In this document: positions 1 to 12,223 of the stretch, piece by piece
Position numbering within the stretch: position 1 is the first letter of the stretch
Layout of the letters: every line of letters starts with the position of its first letter
Source of the DNA: Strongylocentrotus purpuratus
Taxonomy: Eukaryota; Echinodermata; Echinoidea; Camarodonta; Strongylocentrotidae
NCBI RefSeq assembly: GCF_000002235.5
Contig: NW_022145603.1
Location: forward strand, 33,643,648-33,707,647
DNA length: 64,000 nt
Direction of reading: 5' to 3'
Position numbers and translations under genes: made by a program
The notes under the pieces: generated by a model
The model's database searches: none
Seen by the model: only the letters and a program-made list of their open reading frames with translations
Told to the model about the DNA's origin: nothing

Positions 1-2068
1 AAGAAATAACAGTGGACCTGAGATGGAGCCTTGAGGAACACCGCATTGAATTAAAAGAGGATCAGAATCATAACTATTAAATGTAACATATTGTCTTCTG
101 TTTGTTAAATAATCTTTAAACCATAAGAGTGGCTGACCCCGAATTCCGTAATGACTGAGTTTGGAGAGTAGAATAGCGTGATTGAGCGTATCAAATGCTT
201 TACTAAAGTCACAGAATATACCTATAACATGCTCTTTGTTAGCTATGGCACTTGTAATTTTGTCATAAATTTGAATTAATGCTAAGTCAGTTGAGTAATT
301 TTTTCTGAAGCCATATTGATTTGAATTGAGTATTTTGTGTTTAGTGATCAATTTGTGTAGCCTATTATGAACGATCTTTTCTAAGACTTTAGATATACTT
401 GGGAGTAGGGAAATTGGATAAGATAGTTACTAATTTCGTGAGGATCATCTTTTTTGAGAATGGGGTTGACTTTAGCTAGTTTTAATAGATCAGGGAAAAC
501 ATCTTGCGATAACGAGTGATTAAATATGTGAGTTAAAGGCTTTGCAAGTGGATACATTATTTCTTTTAGGAGAGACATACTTATTTTATCAAAACCGTGC
601 GATTTTGAGTTGTTAAGAGATTGGGTAATGTTAATAATTTCGCTAGGATTTGTCGGATTTAAAAAGAGGGACTCTTGGTTTTGATTGGAAAGATAGTCTT
701 TAAAGTGTGCGTGAGTTCTATTAATTTTGCTGGCGAGTTCAGGGCCGATATTCGTAAAAAAATGAGTAAAATGAATTTGCATGAAGACTAGGATCATGTA
801 TTTTAGTGCCATTTAATGTGATATTATCCGTGGGTGGGGATTCGTTTTTTTCCCCATTACCTCTTTGATAATTTTCCAAGTTGCAGTTGTGTTTGAACTG
901 GCCTTTTTTATTTTATTAGAAAAATGCAATCTACGGGATGTACGGATAAGTTTTGTTAATTTGTTTCGATAAATTTTATATGTGTTTAGGTTAGTGTCAG
1001 TTGGATTGTGTAAATGTAATTTGTAGAGGCGATTGCGTGTTTGTATTGATTTCAATAAACCTTTAGTTATCCAAGGATTCCTGGGTTTATTTCGCTTATT
1101 ACTCATTTTGCCTAAAGGAATATTCTTTTCATAATAATATTGCAATTTGTTACTAAAATGTTTATATGCAGTATTGACATCATTTACACTATATACCTCA
1201 GCCCATCCCTCGAAAAATAAATCCTGTTTCAGCAATTCTATATTACGTTTGGATTCTTTGCGATATATAAGCTCATCAAATGATTTACGGCCAGATAGTT
1301 TGCATTCACAAGTTAAAAATATGGGTAGGTGATCCGACACTTCAGAACACAATATTCCACCGATGGTTTTGTTGTTATGTACGTTTGAAAAAATATTGTC
1401 AATCTGAGTTGATGAATGTGGATTTATTCTGGTGGGTTTATTAATAATCGAAAAAAGCCGTATGAATGCATCAACTGCATACAATTGGTTGAGTTACTGT
1501 TATCAGATGAGGGTGAGAAGTTGATATTAAAGTCACCAAGGATAAAATTGTGTTTATTTTCATCCCCTATTTTATGAAGATAAAAATCCAGTTCGTCACA
1601 GAATAAATCACAATTAGAATCAGGGGGTCTATAAATCAAACCTATGATGACATTTTTGGCATTTGAGTTATTAATTTCGATAAATAAGGATTCATCTTGT
1701 GTTAGTTTAATATCTGAACGGATTTTGAAGTTTATGTTTTGTGTAATATAAAACGCAACACCGCCACCTCTTCTTCCTTTGCGGTCCGCCCTAATCAACT
1801 TATAATTAGGCAAATTGAACATATCTGGAGAATTCTGATGTAACCATGTCTCACTTATTCCAATGACGGAAAATCCAAAATTATTTAAAGAGTGTAAAAG
1901 GTTTTCAACGTATTCGAAATTTTTGTTCAGACTTCTGGAGTTTATACGTAAAAGTGAAATATTGTCTGGTTTGTAAGAAAATGAATTTTTGAATTCTTGG
2001 GGTGTGTAGTATTTGCTCTCGTTTATATCGTCGACAAGAATATCGGGAGTGTGCGCGTGCGAATTCAT
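1..2068 (-). mobile_element. Decayed LINE ORF2 (endonuclease + reverse transcriptase), CR1/L2/jockey-like
   Basis: A non-LTR retrotransposon reads on the minus strand from about 2068 down past the left edge. The first part (2068-1424) is an APE-type endonuclease with INSRSLNKN, ISETWL, DRKGRRGGGVAFY, IYRPPDS and ILGDFNIN; its end (SDHLPIF) lies in another frame near 1360-1330. The reverse transcriptase follows: NSKSHGFDKISMSLLKEI and VNPILKKDD (about 640-440), FCDFSKAFDTLNH (about 215-180), and GVPQGSISGPLLFL at the very edge. The open frame changes near 1450, 810 and 420, so the copy is broken. The catalytic FADD box, if present, is outside the window. A clade between CR1, L2 and jockey fits the motifs, but I cannot fix it. 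The 5' end abuts the satellite array. Confidence 0.88.
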
Positions 2069-2279
2069 TTAACGATACGTATTATGTAAAGTACCGAAAA
2101 TTTGGAGGATGAGCAACTGCATGTGTGATGCTGGTGCGTTTGTGTGTGTACGAAGTGCAAGTGTGCGGGTAACTTCAAAATATAACACAAATAAAAATAC
2201 AATAAGACCCATCTTGGTCACAGTTACAATAATTGCTTAGGAGCAACAGAGCGGAGCCCGACCGCCCGAGTAAAGGGTG

Positions 2280-5200
2280 TATTTTTGACACGCAAAATAG
2301 AGGGGCTGGGATGAAACAAAATGCTTGATAACAATAATGACAAATCGGAGTACGATTATTAAATGGCAAAGAGGGATTTGACATTCCCGCTCATCAAAAC
2401 TAGTTCAGTCTATAACAATGGATTTTGTGATTGACACAGGAGTTTTGCAAAACAAAGAGATTTGTTGTGCGGAGGAGAAAAATGTATGCATGTTAAAGCA
2501 GACTCTGAGATGATGCTTAATAGCAATAACGTCATTTCGGAGTACAATAATATTAAATGGCAAAGAGGGTTTTGACATTCCCGCTCAAAAAAAACAAAAA
2601 CAAAAAAAAGTTCAGTCAATTACAATATAACAGATAGACTCAAATTTTTGGAATGCTATACAGATAATAATTATTGATAAAGAGTGAGGAGTTCGGTCTT
2701 AATAATCCCAGTAATCAAGATCAAAGGTCAATAAAAACTTGTCTCCAGCTTCCAGCCCAGTGGAGGGTAAGCTATATACATTCCTGCATGATACAAAATG
2801 GAGCTGCATGACACCCGAATGTATAGAATCGTGACAATTTAGCATTAGTGAAAAAGTACAATTCCTTCAAGATTCAAATGTTTTTTTCCATTATTATTGG
2901 TCACAAAACAGTAAAACACACCAAAACATAAATGTAGATTCGAAATGAAAGTAAGGCTGCTCAAACAATGGACCCATCGCTCTATGCGTCGAGTATGTTT
3001 GTGATAGAGCGCCACAGCGGGCCGATGTGAAGATCGGTTAACCGTGGCGCGGAGAAGCCACGCCCTGTTCCTATACGTCAGACACGCGTAAGCGATAAGT
3101 CCATGTATTTGTTAAGGTTATAAGCACACGAAATTGCGAATGTATTTTTGATTGACACAGGTGATTAGAAAGATACATGCATGCTAAGGCAGGCTCGTAT
3201 GTACATACTTGATAACTGTTATGACAATTCGGAGTACAATAATATTAAATGGCAAAGAGGGTTTTGACATTTCCGCTTATCATAAAAAAGAAAAAAGTTT
3301 CGTCAATTACAATATAACAGATAGACTCAAAACAGTTGAATGCTATACAGATAATAATGATTGATAAAGAGTGAGGACTTCGGTCTTGATAATACCAGTC
3401 GTCAAGATCAAAGGATAACGAATACTTGTCTCAAGCCCATTTGAGGGTAAAGAATACATTCCTGCATGATACAAAGTTCTACTGCATGTCCCCTGGAAGG
3501 AATACAATCATGACAATTTAGGATTAGTGACAACCGTACAATTCTTTCAAGATTCAAATGCTTTACCCATTTGGACAATCGAATTTTCCAACATGATAAT
3601 TGTCACATACGAAAACCAAAAAATTAAAAATAAACAAATAAATTGAGTTTTGAGAAGAAAGTTAGGCTGGTCAAACAATGGACCCATCGCACCCATGCGT
3701 CGAGTATTTCTGAGATAGAGCACCACTGCGGACCAACATGAAGATTGGTCAGCCGTGGCGCGGAGAAGCCACGCCCAAACGTTAGACACATGTGAACGAT
3801 AAGTCCATGTATTTGTTACATTTTAATAAGCCCATCATATACGAATCGCGTGACTGACACGGGTGTTTTGCAAATCAAAGAGATTCGTTGTGCAGATGAG
3901 AAATATTCATGCATACTAAAGCAGACTATGACATAATGTTTGATAGCATGACAATTCGGAGTACAATTATTAAGTGGCAAAGAGGGTTTTGACATGAATT
4001 CCCGGTCATCAAAACAATTTCAGTCAACCACAATAAAACAGATGGATCCAAAACAGTTGAACGCTATACAAATAATTATTGATAAAGGGTGAGGAATTCG
4101 TTCTTGACAATCCCAGTAATCAAGATCAAAGGTTAATACAAATTTGTCTACGACCCCTAGGCCAGTGGAGGGTAAGCTATACATTCCTGCATGATACAAA
4201 ATGGAGCTGCATGACCCCCGAAAGGTCATGACAATTTGAGATTAGTGACAATACAATTCTCTCAAGATTCAAAAGCTTTACACATTTAATGCGGTTTTGA
4301 AAAGAAAGTTAGTCTGGTCAAACAATGGACCCATCGCACCCATGCGTCGAGTATTTCTGAGATAGAGCACCACTGCGGACCAACATGAAGATTGGTCAGC
4401 CGTGGCGCGGAGAAGCCACGCCCAAACGTTAGACACATGTGAACGATAAGCCCATGTATTTGTTACATTTTAATAAGCCCATCATATACGAATCGCGTGA
4501 CTGACACGGGTGTTTTGCAAATCAAAGAGATTCGTTGTGCAGATGAGAAATATTCATGCATGCTAAAGCAGACTATGACATAATGTTTGATAGCATGACA
4601 ATTCAGAGTACAATTATTAAGTGGCAAAGAGGGTTTTGACATGAATTCCCGGTCATCAAAACAATTTCAGTCAACCACAATAAAACAGATGGATCCAAAA
4701 CAGTTGAACGCTATACAGATAATTATTGATAAAGGGTGAGGAATTCGTTCTTGACAATCCCAGTAATCAAGATCAAAGGTTAATACAAATTTGTCTACGA
4801 CCCCTAGGCCAGTGGAGGGTAAGCTATACATTCCTGCATGATACAAAATGGAGCTGCATGACCCCCGAAAGGTCATTACAATTTGAGATTAGTGACAACA
4901 ATACAATTCTCTCAAGATTCAAATGCTTTACACATTTAATGCGGTTTTGAAAAGAAATTTAGACTGGTCAAACAATGGACCCATCGCACCCATGCGTCGC
5001 GTATTTCTGAGATAGAGCACCACTGCGGACCAACATGAAGATTGGTCAGCCGTGGCGCGGGGAAGCCACGCCCTGTTCCTACTTTAGAAACACGTAAACG
5101 ATAAGTCCATATATTTGTTACAGTAAGTTTAATAAGCCCATCATACATGAATGGTGTGACTGACACAGGTGTTTTGCAAAACTAAGAGATTCGTTGTGCA

Positions 5201-5975
5201 GACGAAAAAATATTCGTGCATGCTAAAGCAGACCATGACATAATGCTTGATAGCAATGACAATTCGGAGTACAATTATTAAGTGGCAAAGAGGGTTTTGA
5301 CATGAATTCCCGGTCATCAAATTAAGTTCAGTCAACTACAATAAAACAGATGGACCCAAAACAATTGAATGCTATACAGATAATAATTATTGACCTAGAG
5401 TTAGGAGTTCGTTCTTGACAAACCCAGTAATCAAGATCAAAGGTTGATAAAAAAATAAAAAAATAAAAAAACTTGTCTCCAGCCCCCAGCCCAGTGGAGG
5501 GTATGCAATAAATTCCTGTATGATTAAAAAAAAAAATGTTACCGTATGACTCCTGAAAGGTATACAATCATGACAATTTAGTATTCGTGACAACGTACAA
5601 TTCTTCCAGGGTTCGACTGCTTTACGTATTTGGACAATCGAGTTTTCCAGAATTTTCCAGAATTTTCCAGTCACAAAAAAGCAAAACACGCACACAAAAA
5701 ACATTTTTTTTTTTTTTTAAAATGCAGATTTGAAATGAAGGTTAGGCTGCTCAATTAATGAACCCGTCGCTCAAAGCGTCAATTATCTTTGTGATAGGGC
5801 GTCACAGCGGACCGATGTGAGGATCGGTCAGCCGTGGCGCGGAAAAGCCGCGCCCTGTTCCAACGTTACACGCACTTGAACGACGAGCCCAAATATTTGA
5901 TACAGTTTGATAAGCATTTCATACAAATATAGGCTTTGTGATTGATACAGGTGACCCTGCAAAACAAAGATTTTC
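2280..5975. repeat. Satellite array, about 650-780 bp units with a paired-hairpin module
   Basis: At least five head-to-tail units are visible. The anchor TGGACCCATCGC occurs near 2969, 3680, 4326 and 4977, with a diverged form near 5759, giving spacings of about 711, 646, 651 and 782. Other anchors recur in each unit: GGCAAAGAGGGTTTTGACAT, the GTGATTGACACAGGTG box and the TTCCTGCATGATACAAAATG box. The third and fourth units are almost identical over about 640 bp, so amplification was recent there. Short open frames inside are just repeat translations. Each unit carries a block of about 150 bp with two neighbouring perfect or near-perfect stems, described separately. Confidence 0.9.
3022..3062. 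other. Two-hairpin module of the satellite (unit 1 example)
   Basis: Stem 1 pairs CCGAT (3022-3026) with ATCGG (3033-3037). Stem 2 pairs CGTGGC (3043-3048) with GCCACG (3057-3062). The same two stems recur at 3731-3773, about 4378-4420, about 5027-5070 and 5811-5852. Between units stem 1 changes CCGAT/ATCGG to CCAA/TTGG, so one G-C pair has become A-T on both sides. In the last unit stem 2 changes one base to give a possible G-U pair. The module could be a structured RNA or a cruciform; I recognise no known RNA family in it. Confidence 0.6.
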
Positions 5976-7114
5976 TTTAAACCTTTCTGTCGGCATGCAA
6001 ATAGTTTAACCATAATTGGGTGACATTAATGGTCTAGTATGCAATGATTCCATGGTCGGTTACCCGTTCAGATACATGTATTTAAGTCCAAGGGTTTATA
6101 TATTGCTTTAACGACTATATTCAAGGTTAATGTTGCTGTAAATGGAACAATCTAACGTGGAAATATGCTGTAAAAGAGAGGGGTTAACACGAATCAAAAT
6201 CCTGTTACAAAAAGCTTCCGTAATTCAAAGCAAGATGTACTTTGACACAAATACTTGCCCATAACCCAACGGGGGTGGGGGTGGGGGTGGGGAGGGGTTG
6301 GAAAATATGTAACTTCTAACCTGCGAATTAAGTGACGTCCAAGGGTCCATGGTTAGATGGTAGCTTTATCGGCCATGTACTACTCTACGGTCTATAGGGT
6401 GGTCTATACCCCGTGAGAAAAAAGGTGGGCGGGGCCAAAAATATACAGAGCTACATGTACATTCTTAGTTATAAATATATCCTGCGGTGGACTGCGAATT
6501 GAATGATGTTTATAATCAGGTTTTACCTTTGGAAATTGCAGTAATAATATAATGTAATACCTCCAACATTTGGTAAAGAGTTTGGAGTTGGCAAATGCTT
6601 GGGTTTAAACTTTCCATTCATCAAGTACAGCGATGGAAAATACATGCCTCCAACCTAACGGGTGTACTTTTCGTTGATCTCTAGGGTTTTAACAGTATTT
6701 TTTTTTTCTTTCTTTCTTTTTCCCCTTTTTTCTTCACACGTTACATGAAATGGCTTCCTGTAAATATATCGACCAAATTCATGGTTTTTGTAACAAAAAA
6801 TATGAAAAAAGGAAGCACTTTAGTTTTATCTTAGAGCATAAGCAAAAATCAGAGTCCTGATTACAAAATTGCTTCAGAAATTCAAAATTCAAAACAAAGA
6901 TTTACTTTTCATGTATTATTTTTATTTCTAAGCAAGGCATTTGAAACTCGATGCAAGCAATGTACAGTGATATTAAAGTGACATAGAATATAATTATAAG
7001 TATGATTTCATAAACTTCTCGTTTACTTTACTCACTTATATCAAATTTCGTTTTTCGGACCTCAAATTAAAAGATGAATAATTATTGTGTCACCTGGTAA
7101 AACGTTGATTTTGC
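5976..7114. other. No gene seen; spacer between satellite and ORF1
   Basis: This stretch has no convincing coding frame on either strand. It holds a (GGGGGT)n-like G-rich run near 6270-6297 and a T/C-rich patch near 6700-6730. In particular there is no endonuclease or reverse transcriptase downstream of the ORF1 that ends at 7115. Confidence 0.6.
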
Positions 7115-8011
7115 TCATTCTCTGTAGGGATTCCATGTGGTAGAGCCTTTCTCCTTCCATTGGAGGACGATTTTAGCACCTTGCAACTTTATTCTCGTAG
7201 ATTGGTTTTTCTCCTTTCGCAACTTGTAACCAATTTCAGCAAGATGGCCGCGATGAGCCTTCAGAGTGGGAGGGAGGTCCGTCCTGACCGTTATTCGAGG
7301 GGCAGGCGGTGGTGCATGTCGCATTTCCGCTGCGTTTCCTAGTTGCTGCGATGTTTCCTTCGGGCGTCTTTGGTTCTCAAAATAAGAAAGAATGAGATCT
7401 CTGTCTGGCATCTTGACGAATTTAGCGATTATCGGAGCGGGTCGGGAACGGGCTGGGGCACCGGCGTCTGGGGTCCTAGGTTGGTTGCGATAGGGTAATC
7501 TGTGGGCGTTGATCATTTGGATCTGTTTGGCGGTTTCCTCATCTATTCCAAGATGGATGAAAACTTTACAAAGCGTGCGATAGATATCCTCGTTTGGTTC
7601 GCTTTCAACCCCGTAGAATAGTAGATTTGGTTTTCTGTTGTAGATTTCCATCAGAAGAAGTTTTTCTTTTAGATTAGATATCTCCTCTTGAAGGGGCGCG
7701 ATGCTAGCTGGTATGGAATTTTCTACTTCAGATATTTTGGCAGAGTTAAATTCAACTGAAGATTCCACATCTGTTAGGCGACGATGAAATGATTGTAGCT
7801 CGGTATTGATATTATCAAGTTTAGATAATATTTTATCTGAAAAGTCTGCAATGTCTCGTTGTAAAACCGCATTAGAGGGATCCGGGGTGGTAGGCGAACG
7901 AACTTTGTCAGTCGAGGTAGGCGAACGAACTTTGTCAGTCGGGGGAGCCGATGGGGCCGGCTGCTTACTTGCTGTTTGTCGGGTAGTGGGCCTCGGGCCA
8001 TGGGATGCCAT
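7115..8011 (-). CDS. L1-type ORF1 protein, intact and solitary
   Basis: A single uninterrupted frame of 298 residues starts at an ATG at 8011. Residues about 1-50 are low-complexity and contain a short duplication (TDKVRSP twice). Residues about 50-130 are heptad-like and probably coiled coil (IADFSDKILSKLDNINTEL onward). An RRM-like core follows (NRKPNLLFYGVESEPNEDIY, then MINAHRLP). The C-terminal domain (ITVRTDLPPTLKAHRGHLAE, then RIKLQGAKIVLQWKEKG) fits L1 ORF1 proteins, which form trimers that bind element RNA. No ORF2 follows within 1.1 kb. It may be a truncated LINE, a non-autonomous derivative, or a captured ORF1 like mammalian L1TD1; the intact frame is notable among decayed neighbours. 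Confidence 0.82.
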   Translation of the reverse strand: MASHGPRPTTRQTASKQPAPSAPPTDKVRSPTSTDKVRSPTTPDPSNAVLQRDIADFSDKILSKLDNINTELQSFHRRLTDVESSVEFNSAKISEVENSIPASIAPLQEEISNLKEKLLLMEIYNRKPNLLFYGVESEPNEDIYRTLCKVFIHLGIDEETAKQIQMINAHRLPYRNQPRTPDAGAPARSRPAPIIAKFVKMPDRDLILSYFENQRRPKETSQQLGNAAEMRHAPPPAPRITVRTDLPPTLKAHRGHLAEIGYKLRKEKNQSTRIKLQGAKIVLQWKEKGSTTWNPYRE

Positions 8012-8161
8012 AATTTGCGTTGTGTAACGTGTAATCTTAATGGATGGCAGGAGCTCCGCTCAAACCGTCCGTTCAGCTCGAAGTCATGAATCAGGTCGTC
8101 CAGTGAAAGTGCGTTGCCCTTTGTAGAAAGTACCTCTATCTTCAGTGAAAGTGCGTTGCAC

Positions 8162-8188
8162 TGTGTAGATAGTAGTACTATCTACACA
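8162..8188. other. Perfect 12-bp inverted repeat upstream of the ORF1
   Basis: TGTGTAGATAGT (8162-8173) is followed by AGT and then the exact reverse complement (8177-8188). Just beside it (about 8090-8160) the phrase CTTCAGTGAAAGTGCGTTGC occurs in two nearby copies. Both lie in what would be the 5' untranslated part of the ORF1 element. Confidence 0.7.
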
Positions 8189-8806
8189 ATGTAACGAACT
8201 TTTTGCTTCTCCCACCAATAATGGGCGATCTATCTTTCATCACGTGATTTACTTTTGACCAATCGTAGAGCAAGATTCTTAGTATGTGGAATATAATACT
8301 AAATACTATAAAATTCTATAGGGTCTAAAGAGATAGAGTTTAAAGTAACAACATCAAAATAGAGACCTCTCCTTTAATGCACAATGCACGTCAAACAACG
8401 ATTTCCTCCTTCATAAAAATCTTTTCTTTAAATCCGTATATAAGGGGGAATGCTCTCTAATAAAAATCACTCTGGAACACTTTTGAATAAATCATATGTT
8501 CACTGTTGAATCGCTCAATCATGAAATATATACATGTTGGTCATCTTTTTATCCAAAGTTCAGATTTACAGGGAATGTTACAATTGGATTGATAGCCCAG
8601 TCTAATTGAGTCAAAATGGTAACTAAAGCAAGTTACCCATGTGATCATCCCTTTGAACATGGTGAAAATATTTGAAGAATTTACTTTTATGTATCTTCGT
8701 TCCAATTGCGATGTATTTCATTTCCCATAACACAAATTACTTAACAACTATAATCACACAATCAGGAATTCGTTTTCATCAAATGTAAGTATTTCCACTC
8801 AAAGCA
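8189..8806. other. 3' flank of adhesion GPCR gene 1
   Basis: The paralogous block begins near 8285 here and near 41300 in the second copy; upstream of those points the two loci are unrelated. The stretch next to the stop codon is AT-rich and probably 3' untranslated sequence. I do not see a clear AATAAA signal on the minus strand. No other gene is visible. Confidence 0.5.
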
Positions 8807-11800
8807 TTACACGAATGTCTCGATGCTCTTCTCTTTCGGTATCTTGCTCATGCTGACAAGGACAACATCAGTTGCTGCTGACGAGGACGTATTCTTAGAG
8901 CTATGCGTGCCGCTACTCGATGTGGTAACATCTTGTCTCCTGATTCTTGCTGCAAGACAGGTCAGTCCCCACTGCTTACGAACCATTGGTTTACGAACAC
9001 AGTAGAGCAGGAAGATGAACAGTCCTTGAAATGAGTTCAGTACAATGAAGATGGGCTCAACCACCTGGGATAACATGGAATAAAGATAATCATTACGAAA
9101 ATGTGGCGGTTGAAACAGAAGTATCATTACGTCTTTATAACGGTTCCCCGTTCGAACACTCAACCTCGAGCACATTATATGATATAAAAGTATATTCGTT
9201 TTTATGATATTTCTAAACTTTCCTGTAACAGTAAACTATAAACTTTTACAATGTTTACAATAGAAAATGCGATTAATTTATGATTCTCTTATGGATATTG
9301 TTCTTTCTACTGCACCTGACTGAATTCTCGCATCATCAGAAAGTATCCAGTGATCCATGTAAGACCAAGCAGAAGGAGGATACAGATTGCATTTTGAACC
9401 CGTTCGATGCTCTCTCTATGTTCCACCTTGGCCTCTCTCTCGACCCGACCAGCGACATTAGAAGACTTCATCAGTTGACGGACGACGAGGGCAAAGATGA
9501 CGACATTGAACAGGATGATGATTGTCATGGGAATAAAGAGACCACCGATTTGAGCCCACAATTGGAGAAAACATCTAGAGGTCCAGTAAAATTAAATCAA
9601 AAATTAAAAAATGAAAATCATTTAGCACTAATTCTACGAAAGATAAACGTTCCCCCAGCGTCAAATTGTAATAATACACTAATCTTTGTTACACCCCATT
9701 CCCGCCCCCCCCCCCCCCCCCCACTCAGGGGTCGGAATGACCGCATGCGTGTTGCCAAAATGTCCGGTAAAGGGGTACTTTTCGTGCGACAAAGTCCGGC
9801 CCGAGAATTGTAAATAAAGGGGTGTATTTGACTTTTCACCCGGAGATTTCTTTAAGAAGGGGGTGTTTTTTTTCTCTCTCTCATCTCTTTGGACTCCTGA
9901 GAAATTAATCTGAATTTAGGGGGGTACATTGAGCATTTTTCCTGATTTAGGGGGGTCTCCAAGGCAGGAAAAGCCCGCGAAATGCCTGCGAAAGGGGGGT
10001 TCGGAATATTGGCAGTCCTCAGATAGGGGGTGCTTTCAAAAAGAGGGAACGAGCATATGCGTACCCTAAATAACATTGAGTGGGGGGGGGGGGGGGCGGG
10101 CGGGCTCCCATTCTTATTACTATTGGGTATTTGGCATCACCTGCGCCTGGCAGGTAAAAAGCAAACTGAATCACTGTAACTCTTGTCTCATCTAATCGAG
10201 AGTGTGAAGGGGGACCACTACAGCGGGGTTTCCCCCATTCAAATACGAATAGTGCGGTTGGTTCTAAACTTGCAAAGTTTGTGACTCTCCTCTACAGGGG
10301 GTCACCATTTAACATCCAACCCAATAGACGGAGTGTTCTCCAATTAAACAAAGCGTGCGTCTATGAAATAGGGGTGGGGCTCGTTAGCACACAACGCAAG
10401 CTTCAGTCATCCGTCCCTGGTTGGAACTCGAATTTTGGTACTTCAGGCAGACGCTTTACCGACTGAGCCATTTCTACACAGGTATTTGAAATAATAATAA
10501 TAATAATAATAATATGTCTTGTTTACCCAGGGAGCCTCATCAGTATTCAAACTGTTCTCCCTGAGGGCCCTGCAGTCATATTTAATATTTCAAATCCTGT
10601 GGCATGTATTTTTGTTTCAAAAGTAACATAAATGTCATGTCAGTTTTTAATTAAGCGAACCATACAAGACCGAGATTGCTTTTTGAAGCCAAATTTATAA
10701 AAGGAGACGGAACGCTGTATGAAAATCAAATGTGCTGCAATAATTTTGTTTAAATAAATATAACAAGATATTGTCGTATCACTATGCTCCTTCCTATTTT
10801 CTTAATAAAACTCTATTTTTTTTTAAATTATAACCTTGTCACGAAAGGCCCAACTGGCCGTGTTATAATACCACAAAACATTGTAAAATATATTTCTGTT
10901 TGGAGATTATGATATTAACAGGTTTGTAAACTACTCACAGATCTTCGTGCGCGTATTTGTCCTGGGCAATGGCTCCAGTTATAATGACAATCATTGCAGG
11001 AATACCTTAAATAATAAAAAAAAAGAAAAAGGGGGGAAGACAATTATGATTAATTATATTAATGTCAATGGACAGTTTTAAGGTCTTTCCGTAACAGGAG
11101 GTTAAGATAAAATGCCTGTTTGCAATCGCCATTGTGTGATTTAAGTAAAGTGAAAGGAAAGGGTGCAGATGGTAATTGTTATTACAATCGCTTAGATAAC
11201 ATAGCAAAGGGGGTCATGCCCGCCCCCCCCCCCCCCACTCAGAGGTCGGAATGACCGCATGCCTGTTACCAAAATGTCCGGTAAAGGGGTACTTTTCGTG
11301 CGACAAAATCCGGCCCGAGGATTGTAAAAAAAGGGATTTATTTGACTTTTCACCCGGAGATTTTTTTAAAAAGGGGGTGTTTTTTCTTTTTTTTTCTCTC
11401 ATCTTTTTGGACTCCTGAGAAATAATTCCGAATTTAGGGGAGTACATTGAGCATTTTTCCTGATTTAGGAGGGTCTCCAAGGCAGGAAAAGCCCGCGAAA
11501 AGCCCGCGAAAGGGGGGATCGGAAATGTTGGCAGTCCTCAGATAGAGGGGTGCTTTCAAAAAGAGGGAACGAGCATATGCGTACCCTAAATAACACTGAG
11601 TGGGGGGGGGGGGGCGGGGGGTCATGTGGCATCCAGGCATTCAGATAAGATGTATAAAGACCTCGTTTGTGTTTTTCTTCTTCTAGAGTACAACGATCAA
11701 TTTGTGGATCGCTCGACAGATGTACAGATCTTATTTAAATGGAAAGCCGTTTTGAACGATTATGTAGACATCACAAATGGCCTGCCCCAGATGTGACCAT

Positions 11801-12175
11801 GCATCTAAAACTTTTACGCTGTAAAGCCATGATACTGTGAAATTAAGCATCAATAGAGTCGGCAAAATTCACCCTCCCGTTTCAGATAATCATCTGCCTA
11901 CCCCAAAATGTCACATATTTTAAAAAAGATGGTAATGAAACCCTTTCACGAAGAAGAAATCATGCATGCATATTGCAATCATTGAATACAACTCTTTTAA
12001 ATGCAGGTAATTTAATATTATCGTTGTTGATATACATTTCATATGTATTTTATTCTATAAATCACTCTAAATTAAATAAATATATATACTTAGATTTGGT
12101 CTATTCATCCGTACAGTGCTCAATGCTTATAGGCAGAGCAAAATAGTCTGCATAGTTCCATTAGTCTGCCTTATC

Positions 12176-12223
<48 letters not shown>

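Noticed and set aside
3000-3070. Known structured RNA (U snRNA, 5S rRNA, hammerhead ribozyme) in the satellite
   Set aside because: I compared the conserved block with these by eye on both strands; the invariant cores (for example CTGATGA and GAAA for hammerhead) are absent.
4020-4876. Two identical 69-codon frames 647 bp apart
   Set aside because: They are repeat units of the satellite and not genes; the frame is not kept in other units.
9280-9813. A 177-codon plus-strand frame over the TM5-TM6 exon, and its copy at 42631-42990
   Set aside because: It is the antisense shadow of the conserved receptor exon and runs into intron and C-run sequence.
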